This document shows positions 1 through 5,126 of a stretch of 6,271 bases of DNA, piece after piece. The notes beneath the pieces are model-generated. The model was not told the DNA's origin, searched no databases, and worked only from the letters and a program-made list of their open reading frames with translations. Positions within the stretch are counted from its first letter, which is position 1. The number at the start of each line of letters is the position of its first letter. The position numbers were made by a program, and so were the translations under genes. The stretch spans positions 1 to 6,271 of the forward strand of contig CAILMA010000014.1 of the NCBI GenBank assembly GCA_903835145.1. The letters are read 5' to 3'. This DNA is from an uncultured Bacteroidota bacterium (GTDB lineage: Bacteria > Bacteroidota > Bacteroidia > Chitinophagales > Chitinophagaceae).

Positions 1-135
1 AATGATAAGTATCTCCAGAATTACCTCAACGAGTATTGCTATCGTTTCAACAGAAGGTACATGAAGGAAGCTATTTTTGATAGGTTACTTGTAGTGGCTG
101 TTTCATATACGAGCTATGGGTATGCAAAGGGATAA
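1..135 (+). CDS. IS1595-family transposase, C-terminal fragment (5' end outside window)
   Basis: An open frame enters from the left edge and runs 44 codons to a TAA at 133-135. The residues include KYLQNYLNEYCYRFNRRY followed by IFDRLL, which matches the C-terminal end of IS1595-family (ISXO2-like, DDE_Tnp_IS1595) transposases; these typically close with a Y/HLQ-x-YL-(N/D)E-(F/Y)-x-(Y/F)RFNRR motif and an F-(D/E)-R-L stretch. The catalytic DD(N/E)D core and zinc-binding N-terminus lie outside the window, so activity cannot be judged. The enzyme would catalyse cut/copy of its own element. Its stop codon abuts the stop codon of the convergent surface-protein gene with no spacer. The family call rests on remembered motif similarity over a short stretch. 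It is too short for a subgroup assignment. Confidence 0.8.
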   Translation, partial: NDKYLQNYLNEYCYRFNRRYMKEAIFDRLLVVAVSYTSYGYAKG

Positions 136-171
136 TCATTTATAAATTTCTCCTGATTGTTCATGTGGCCC
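1..171 (+). mobile_element. Right end of an IS1595-family insertion sequence (boundary estimated)
   Basis: The transposase fragment must be followed by the right terminal inverted repeat of the element. I place the boundary near 171. Read on the minus strand from there, the sequence begins GGGCCACATGAACAATCAGG, a G-rich start as is usual for IS1595-family ends, and it leaves about 36 bp between transposase stop and element end. The boundary is also where the convergent protein stops resembling its family (after the VDYGVAAIHVR segment). IS1595 elements generally make 8-bp target duplications; if the boundary is right, the duplicated target would begin about 172 (tgaacgga). The left end is outside the window, so neither the inverted repeat pair nor the duplication can be seen. 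The exact end could be off by several bases. Confidence 0.55.
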
Positions 172-2388
172 TGAACGGACGTGGATCGCGGCGACGCCAT
201 AATCAACTACAGAAGAGCCGCAGCCAAAACCAAAATATTTATTGGCATAAACATTTACTGCCGAGTAAATAGTATCTTTAATGACAGCAGATGACGGACA
301 TGTAACTATAAATGCAGAAGATGTTAATAATCTAAAAGAATAAATGGTACCAACAACAGCGCCTGCATTGTAATATAGCCCGCTAAAAACATGAATAGTA
401 TCGACCGGAGTGCCGTTTGAATCGACTTCTACAGCGAACGGCAAAGTGTTGATGGTATCGCCAGCGTCAAAAACTCCGTTGCTGTTGGCATCGTAAAATA
501 TAGAAAGCGGTAAGGCACGGCAATTGATGTAACTGTAGGGATAGGTAATTGAATCTTCAGCGACATTGTTGAAATACAACACCTGCTTTATGGTATAGGT
601 ACCGGAATAACCGTAGATGTGATGCACACTTGAAAAAGTTGTTGTTGTACCTACCATGTGGGTTGAGTCGGAAGAGCCATCGCCATAAAAAGTTTTGAGG
701 TATAGGAGCGAAGAGGCACCGTCCGCCATAACGGTAAACAAAGGTCCATAACACAGAACTGAGGCCGAATCGTTTACGGCATGCGTGATGATATGGTAGG
801 GATAGACAGCACGAACAGCCGTTGAATAGCCAGTGAGGCCAGTTGCGGCACAAGTAACAGCGCACCGATAGTAGTTATCGCCGGTTGTGGTAAAACCGTA
901 GGTAGATGTAGTAGCACCCGGCATTGTTGCCCAACCCGTGCTTCCATCTGCCGAGGACTGCCACTGGAAGGTGATATCTGGCCCTGAGGTGAAGCCAGAA
1001 ATTGTAACGGTATCAGAACAAGTGTAGCATGCTGCATGCAGTGAAGCTGCGGTGCCGCCGGAAGGCGTGCCTGAGCACGGCGCGACGTAGGTGAGCAATA
1101 TTGCCGAAGTGGCCGCAGACAGGCTGCTGGCACTACAGGTGACGTTGCAACGGTAATAGGTACTTGCACTAATACCGGTAAATGCATAAGTGGTATTTGT
1201 GGCGCCAGTTATATCGGTAAAGGTAGAACCTGAGGGGGAAGACTGCCACTGGAAAGTGAGCCCAGAGGATGATGAATAGCCAGTGTCCGAGAGTAAAACA
1301 GGGGTTGACGTTGTAGCAACAGATATGGACGAAACCGCACCACCCGGTGTAGGGGTGCCGGTACATGCCGTGCTGCTGGTACCGCTAAGCCCAACATTTA
1401 ACGTGGAGGCACCGGCGCCGGATACGACAAGATTTCCGTGGTAGGTGCCGGGCGTGCCGGGGGCATCGAACCGGACAGGAATAGTATCGGCGGTAATGGC
1501 GCCACCGGTGTAAGAGATAGAAAGAGAAGTGACCCAGGCGGAGCCGTCATTGATGCTGAAGCCACCGGGAGCGAAGACACTAAACGAACCTGACGAAGGG
1601 GTAAGGTACGAACCAGAAAGCACGGTATTGATAGCAGCTGAAGAGGTGCCAGATGTGGTGACCGGAAATGAAATGCCGCCGGGGGCAGCTGACAATGTAG
1701 GGCAGGTAGCTGAATAGTGAATGAGCAAGCCCGGAGTAGTGGCTGACAAGCCGCTTGCCCCGCAGGTAGCAGTGACCCTATAATAAGTAGCTGAAGTAAC
1801 CGTTGTAGCTGCAGTTTGATTGGTTGCGCCGCTCATATCTGTCCAGGTAGCGCTATCGGGTGATGACTGCCATTGGAAAGTAATGCCGGCGGCCGTGAAT
1901 GTCGCAGAGTCGAGGAGTGTAATAGCAGTTGGCCCGCAAACGGTATATAACGAAGATGTTGCCAGCTCAACTATAGGTGTACCGGAGCAGATTGAACTTG
2001 TGCCGGCGCCATAAAACGGGATACGGAGGGTGGGAGTGCCGCCACCGGTAACCCATGCAGAATCGTTATAGGTCCCTGTGGAAGAGGGACAAAATTGTGC
2101 ATAAATGGTAGTCGGAGGCATGGTTCCGCCAGTGTAATCAATACTCATCGAGGAAGAGTACGTTCCACCAATGGTCGTCGAAACCATGTAATTTCGAGGG
2201 GCTGTTACTGTGAGCGCATCACTTGGCGGGGTGAGGTAAGAACCAGAAATTACGAAACTCTGTGGCGACGAGCAAGAACCAACCGTGGTTGCCGGAAAAT
2301 AAACGGACGTAGGCGTGGAAGATGTGATCTGCGCAATGCCGTTAAAACCGATGAAGCTGAGCAACAGGAGTAATAAGTACTTTTTCAT
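136..2388 (-). CDS. Secreted multidomain surface protein with Ig-like, PKD-like and SdrD_B-like modules, probably truncated at its C-terminus
   Basis: 750 residues starting at an ATG (2386-2388). Residues 1-20 form a signal peptide (KK, a run of six Leu, then a GIAQ end), so the product is exported. Two ASH/choice-of-anchor-like modules (about 23-128 and 229-337) share SGSYLTP and S-x-x-YTGG. They alternate with three Ig-like modules (about 131-225, 340-435, 437-528), each carrying TFQWQSS, a GAT segment, YYR and a T-C pair. A PKD-like domain follows (about 535-622; YGDGSSDS, then HHIYGYSGTYTI). Then comes an SdrD_B-like domain (about 625-716) opening with D-x-N-x-NG-x-x-D-x-GD at 633-644, a likely calcium-binding loop. 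The protein ends soon after FGCGSSVVDYGV, where related proteins continue with an R-PGF-type domain. No type IX secretion C-terminal sorting domain is visible. The last ~11 residues appear to be encoded by the neighbouring insertion sequence. The role is inferred as adhesive or structural at the cell surface; there is no catalytic motif. It may be a functional truncation or a decaying gene. Confidence 0.85.
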   Translation of the reverse strand: MKKYLLLLLLSFIGFNGIAQITSSTPTSVYFPATTVGSCSSPQSFVISGSYLTPPSDALTVTAPRNYMVSTTIGGTYSSSMSIDYTGGTMPPTTIYAQFCPSSTGTYNDSAWVTGGGTPTLRIPFYGAGTSSICSGTPIVELATSSLYTVCGPTAITLLDSATFTAAGITFQWQSSPDSATWTDMSGATNQTAATTVTSATYYRVTATCGASGLSATTPGLLIHYSATCPTLSAAPGGISFPVTTSGTSSAAINTVLSGSYLTPSSGSFSVFAPGGFSINDGSAWVTSLSISYTGGAITADTIPVRFDAPGTPGTYHGNLVVSGAGASTLNVGLSGTSSTACTGTPTPGGAVSSISVATTSTPVLLSDTGYSSSSGLTFQWQSSPSGSTFTDITGATNTTYAFTGISASTYYRCNVTCSASSLSAATSAILLTYVAPCSGTPSGGTAASLHAACYTCSDTVTISGFTSGPDITFQWQSSADGSTGWATMPGATTSTYGFTTTGDNYYRCAVTCAATGLTGYSTAVRAVYPYHIITHAVNDSASVLCYGPLFTVMADGASSLLYLKTFYGDGSSDSTHMVGTTTTFSSVHHIYGYSGTYTIKQVLYFNNVAEDSITYPYSYINCRALPLSIFYDANSNGVFDAGDTINTLPFAVEVDSNGTPVDTIHVFSGLYYNAGAVVGTIYSFRLLTSSAFIVTCPSSAVIKDTIYSAVNVYANKYFGFGCGSSVVDYGVAAIHVRSGPHEQSGEIYK
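805..2322 (-). repeat. Internal module repeats in the surface-protein gene (A-B-A-B-B)
   Basis: The coding sequence is built of two module types: A at about 2005-2322 and 1378-1704, B at about 1714-1998, 1084-1371 and 805-1080. Similarity is visible in the DNA as well as the protein. For example, a gactgccactggaa-type stretch recurs near 957 and 1241, and as gactgccattggaa near 1866. The A-module stretch encoding GSYLTP recurs near 1602 and 2229 (ggtaaggtacgaaccagaaa versus ggtgaggtaagaaccagaaa). This indicates duplication within the gene, with enough divergence that the copies are not recent. Such repeats can recombine and change module number between strains. Confidence 0.75.
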
Positions 2389-2411
2389 TAGGAGTATGGT
2401 TTTCTTGATGC

Positions 2412-2419
2412 TAAAGGTA
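2412..2419 (-). promoter_or_regulatory. Candidate -7 element upstream of the surface-protein gene
   Basis: On the minus strand this reads TACCTTTA, seven of eight against an extended TAnnTTTG-type Bacteroidota -7 consensus, with A in place of the final G. It would place the transcription start near 2405 and give a leader of about 17 bases before the ATG. No convincing TTG appears at the -33 position. The leader (ccatactccta before ATG) has no Shine-Dalgarno sequence. This is a weak match, offered only as the best candidate in this interval. Confidence 0.25.
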
Positions 2420-2482
2420 ATAAAATAATACGTTTAAAAAGACGGCATTAATATAATATTTTACGCAGTGTGTAGGAGATTG

Positions 2483-2610
2483 AATATGTGATGTGTAGGG
2501 TTTGGTTTTTGGGGTGGAGTTTATTCAACAACAGTAAATATGCGATGCCGATGGCATCGGTGTTATTTTTGCGGGTGGGGGCTATAAATATGTGATGCCG
2601 GACAGCATCA
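2483..2610. repeat. Degenerate ~50-bp tandem repeat with GATGCC/GGCATC palindromes
   Basis: Three copies of an AATATG(T/C)GATG head start at 2483, 2537 and 2587, spaced 54 and 50 bp. In copies 1 and 2 the head is followed at similar distance by a matching tail (ggtttggttttt then ggggtgg; ggtgttattttt then gcgggtgg). Copy 2 contains a perfect 7-bp stem, cgatgcc-gat-ggcatcg, at 2543-2559. Copy 3 contains a 6-bp stem, tgatgc with gcatca, at 2593-2610. Copy 1 lacks the palindrome. This looks like REP-like dispersed intergenic repeat material; that class assignment is inference. Confidence 0.6.
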
Positions 2611-2630
2611 AGTGCTTTTGATTCCTATAC

Positions 2631-2670
2631 AAGTGGAGCTGCCTGCAAAATATGGACGAATCTTCCACTT
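2631..2670. repeat. Long-spacer inverted repeat aagtgga/tccactt
   Basis: A perfect 7-bp inverted repeat, with arms at 2631-2637 and 2664-2670 and a 26-base spacer. It is weak on its own and could be chance, but it sits directly beside the stronger structure downstream and could be part of one folded transcript. Confidence 0.3.
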
Positions 2671-2733
2671 CGACCAGTTAATAAAAAGCTCTACCACATA
2701 TCAACCTTTGGAACCTACTTCCCGGAAACTAAT

Positions 2734-2759
2734 CAACTGGTACCTGACGGCACCAGTTG
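2734..2759. other. Strong inverted repeat / hairpin downstream of accC
   Basis: The arms caactggt (2734-2741) and accagttg (2752-2759) form a perfect 8-bp stem, extended across one A-C mismatch by CC/GG around a TGAC loop. It lies about 62 bases past the accC stop codon in the direction of accC transcription, so it could end or stabilise that transcript. There is no proper T-run after it on either strand, so a classical intrinsic terminator call is not supported. A third arm with the same sequence lies at 2673-2679. Confidence 0.5.
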
Positions 2760-2820
2760 TTTAGCAATAGACACAAAAAAACATTGGGACTTTAGCCTTT
2801 CGACTAAGTACTTGAAAAAC

Positions 2821-4299
2821 TCACTTCCTGTTCAGCTTCCACTTGCTCACGGTGTTATTCGTGGCAGTCTGGTTTTGTGGTTTCTGTTCTTTTTGCCAAA
2901 TGTAGGCTGCAAGCAGCGCTGCGGCATGCTCAGCGTCTTCGTCGGTATTCAGCAGGTATTCCGGCTTAAAATGCTTTTCAATGAACTTTGTATCGAAGTT
3001 GCCGGAGCGGAAGGGCTCTGTGCGCACCGCCCACTTACCAAAAGAAAGTGTGGTATTGATTCCTTTAATGTAATATTCGTCAATAGCGCGGCACAGACGT
3101 TCAATAGCTTCGTCGCGTGTTGCGGCATAGGCTATAAGCTTGGCTATCATAGGGTCATAGAAAATAGGTATTTCCATACCCTCCTCAAAACCATCGTCCA
3201 CCCGCACTCCGGGGCCCTTTGGCGGCTGGTACATTTCCAGTGTACCGGTATCCGGAAGGAAGTTATTCAGCGGATTTTCAGCACATACCCTCAACTCTAT
3301 TGCGTGACCAGTTATTTTAAGGTCAGCTTGAGTAAAGGAAAGCTTATTACCCCTTGCTACATTTATTTGTTCTTTTACAAGGTCAACACCCGTTATCATT
3401 TCGGTAACACAGTGCTCCACCTGCAGGCGGGTATTCATTTCAAGGAAGTAAAAATTCAGGTTTTCATCCACCAGAAACTCGACAGTACCTGCTCCATGGT
3501 AGTTGCATGCCCTGGCAACAGCCACGGCACACTCGCCCATTTGCTGCCTTATATCAGGGGTTAGGCAGCTCGATGGCGCCTCTTCTATCAGTTTTTGGTG
3601 CCTGCGCTGTATAGAGCATTCGCGCTCGAAGAGGTAAACATAGTTGCCATGCTTATCACCCATGAGCTGTATCTCAATGTGGCGCGGAGAACCCACATAT
3701 TTTTCTATAAAAACGGCGTCATTGCCAAAGGAATTCAGCGCTTCGCTTTTAGCAGTAAGCATCTGCTGCTCCAGTTCGCCTTCATGCTCCACTACCCTCA
3801 TACCCTTTCCCCCACCGCCGGCTGAGGCTTTAATGAGTATCGGGTAACCAATCCTACGCCCTATTTCAGTAGCTTCCGCTATATCAGCTGTCGGGTGGTC
3901 GGTGCCGGGCACCATGGGTACATTAAATTTTTTGGCTGCCTGCTTGGCGGAGATCTTATCGCCCATCAGCTCTATAGAATAGGCAGAGGGGCCTATAAAA
4001 GTAAGTCCGGCATCGCTAACAGCTTGCGAGAAGGATGCATTTTCGCTGAGAAAACCATAACCGGGATGGATGGCATCAGCACCCGTTTTAAGGGCTGCAG
4101 CTATTATTTTTTCAGCACGCAGGTAGGACTGGGAAGAAAGAGCCGGGCCTATGCACACAGCCTCATCGGCATAACGCACAAAGGGCATATTCCTGTCAGC
4201 TTCTGAAAATACAGCTACAGTTTTTATACCCATTTCTTTTGCCGTGCGCATAACCCGCATAGCAATTTCGCCACGATTGGCTACAAGTATTTTTTGCAT
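2821..4299 (-). CDS. accC: Biotin carboxylase subunit of an acyl-CoA carboxylase
   Basis: 492 residues. This ATP-grasp enzyme carboxylates biotin on a carrier protein with bicarbonate and ATP, the first half-reaction of acetyl-CoA (or propionyl-CoA) carboxylase in the cytoplasm. The N-terminal domain begins MQKILVANRGEIA, with HPGYGFLSEN at 78-87. ATP-binding residues correspond to K115 and K157, with the glycine loop GGGGKGM at 161-167. The active site has K236 in ERECSIQRRHQK, E274, and E287/N289/R291/Q293/E295 in FLEMNTRLQVEH. R337 in ELRVCAEN matches the catalytic Arg338 of the E. coli enzyme. All key residues are present. The protein is about 40 residues longer than E. coli AccC, with a Lys/Gln/Asn-rich tail ending KWKLNRK and no biotinyl domain. 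The ATG is right because the protein begins at the family's usual first strand. The leader lacks a Shine-Dalgarno. It lies 45 bp after the esterase, so co-transcription is likely. No biotin carrier or carboxyltransferase gene adjoins it, so acetyl- versus propionyl-CoA specificity is undecided. Confidence 0.95.
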   Translation of the reverse strand: MQKILVANRGEIAMRVMRTAKEMGIKTVAVFSEADRNMPFVRYADEAVCIGPALSSQSYLRAEKIIAAALKTGADAIHPGYGFLSENASFSQAVSDAGLTFIGPSAYSIELMGDKISAKQAAKKFNVPMVPGTDHPTADIAEATEIGRRIGYPILIKASAGGGGKGMRVVEHEGELEQQMLTAKSEALNSFGNDAVFIEKYVGSPRHIEIQLMGDKHGNYVYLFERECSIQRRHQKLIEEAPSSCLTPDIRQQMGECAVAVARACNYHGAGTVEFLVDENLNFYFLEMNTRLQVEHCVTEMITGVDLVKEQINVARGNKLSFTQADLKITGHAIELRVCAENPLNNFLPDTGTLEMYQPPKGPGVRVDDGFEEGMEIPIFYDPMIAKLIAYAATRDEAIERLCRAIDEYYIKGINTTLSFGKWAVRTEPFRSGNFDTKFIEKHFKPEYLLNTDEDAEHAAALLAAYIWQKEQKPQNQTATNNTVSKWKLNRK

Positions 4300-4344
4300 G
4301 GGGCTAAGATAATATGATTGAGTGAAAATAGCCCGAAAAATTCA

Positions 4345-5085
4345 TTATTTCCGCTGCAATTCCTTCTTAAACCAATCTTTTATATCCAGCATTTCAGCAG
4401 CGTTTATTTCGTGCCCCTCATCATATTCGTGATAAGCTACAGGTATGTGATAACCCTCAAGAAAGGTTTTGTTCATTTGTGCATACTTAAGCGGTAGCAA
4501 TTTATCTTTTGTGCCATGCCCTATGAAGGTAACGAGCGGCTTCAGCCGGTCGGTAGGTGCCAAATGCGTTTTAAACTCATTGAGCACCCTGCCGCTAAGC
4601 GAAATTACACCCCTCACCAGCTCGGGTTGTGTGAGCCCTATACCCAGGGCCATTGCGCCACCCTGACTAAAACCCATTATGTAGACATGGTTTGGTGGTA
4701 CCTGGTATTTTTCTTCTATCTCTTTTATAAAGGCTGCAAGTATCTTACGGCTGCTTTCTGCCTCAGCGGGTTCAGGCTCAGGCGCATCGCCCCCCTGCAC
4801 CACATGGTACCAGCCATAGGTGCCTTTTGCCATATCAAGCGGCGCCCGTGGAGAGATGATGATAGCTTCCTTTGGCAACTGATCAGCCTTCGAGAACATA
4901 CTTTCCTCGGTGCCACCGCGCCCGTGCAGCAGTATGATGAGCGGCGTTTTTTTGTCTTTTGCATTGGGCTCCCGTACAAGGAACTTCAACGACATTTTAT
5001 CGCCCTTCAACTCATGCATATCTTGCTGAGCATGGGCTGTAAATGACGCAACCGAAAGTGCGATGGCAATAATTCTATTTCTCAT
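4345..5085 (-). CDS. Secreted alpha/beta-hydrolase esterase (phospholipase/carboxylesterase family)
   Basis: 246 residues from the ATG at 5083-5085. The fold matches the Abhydrolase_2 (carboxylesterase/lysophospholipase) family, which hydrolyses short acyl esters. Residues 1-19 are a signal peptide (MRNR, hydrophobic core, A-H-A then Q20), so the enzyme is probably periplasmic or outside the cell. The oxyanion-region motif LHGRGG is at 53-58. The nucleophile is S140 in GFSQGG. The acid is D194 in GHGTKDKLLP and the histidine is H225 in DEGHE; the triad is complete. Length equals the family's ~220 residues plus the signal. I chose the ATG over an in-frame GTG at 5125-5127, which would put 14 extra residues before the signal peptide. 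It follows the phosphatase gene by 41 bp and precedes accC by 45 bp, as in an operon. Between residues 98 and 110 there is an acidic Pro/Glu-rich loop (APEPEPAEAE), probably surface exposed. The natural substrate is unknown. Confidence 0.88.
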   Translation of the reverse strand: MRNRIIAIALSVASFTAHAQQDMHELKGDKMSLKFLVREPNAKDKKTPLIILLHGRGGTEESMFSKADQLPKEAIIISPRAPLDMAKGTYGWYHVVQGGDAPEPEPAEAESSRKILAAFIKEIEEKYQVPPNHVYIMGFSQGGAMALGIGLTQPELVRGVISLSGRVLNEFKTHLAPTDRLKPLVTFIGHGTKDKLLPLKYAQMNKTFLEGYHIPVAYHEYDEGHEINAAEMLDIKDWFKKELQRK

Positions 5086-5126
5086 AAGCTGGCATTCAAT
5101 GGCATAAAGATACACTTTTACAAGCA

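Larger units (their letters stand above)
2389..2820. other. 432-bp intergenic region between accC and the surface-protein gene
   Basis: I find no convincing gene here on either strand. The part next to the surface-protein ATG (2400-2465) is A+T-rich, with a poly-A-like tract and ataatataat-type sequence, and probably carries its promoter. Positions 2483-2610 hold a degenerate tandem repeat with palindromic heads. Positions 2612-2764 are open in one plus-strand frame but have no ATG. This part contains several inverted repeats, the strongest at 2734-2759. No transfer RNA or riboswitch was recognised by eye. Confidence 0.7.

Noticed and set aside
2543..2570. Intrinsic terminator (hairpin 2543-2559 then ttattttt on the plus strand)
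   Set aside because: The T-run begins about four bases after the stem, and no plus-strand gene ends upstream of it, so it is better read as part of the repeat unit.
2483..2610. Possible CRISPR array
   Set aside because: Only three diverged copies, and the sequence between heads is itself similar between copies, unlike unique spacers. No cas gene is nearby.
2588..2764. 58-codon plus-strand open frame in the intergenic region, with a fairly protein-like translation (PIQVELPAKYGRIFHFDQ...)
   Set aside because: No ATG in frame, only internal GTGs, no leader signal, and it starts inside the palindromic repeat and ends inside the hairpin. It could be a gene remnant, but nothing supports a call. 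A translated search of 2612-2764 finding a homologous protein would change this.
2812..3564. 250-codon plus-strand open frame opposite accC
   Set aside because: It lies antisense to a biotin carboxylase with every catalytic residue intact, and its translation is Cys/His/Phe-rich with no recognisable domain. It is a shadow frame.
4300..4344. Separate promoter for accC in the 45-bp gap (TATCTTAG on the minus strand)
   Set aside because: It differs from TAnnTTTG at one core position, lies within about 15 bases of the ATG, and has no -33 partner. The short gap argues for read-through from the esterase gene.
4516..5046. 176-codon plus-strand open frame opposite the esterase
   Set aside because: Antisense to a gene with a complete Ser-Asp-His triad and signal peptide; its own translation resembles no family.
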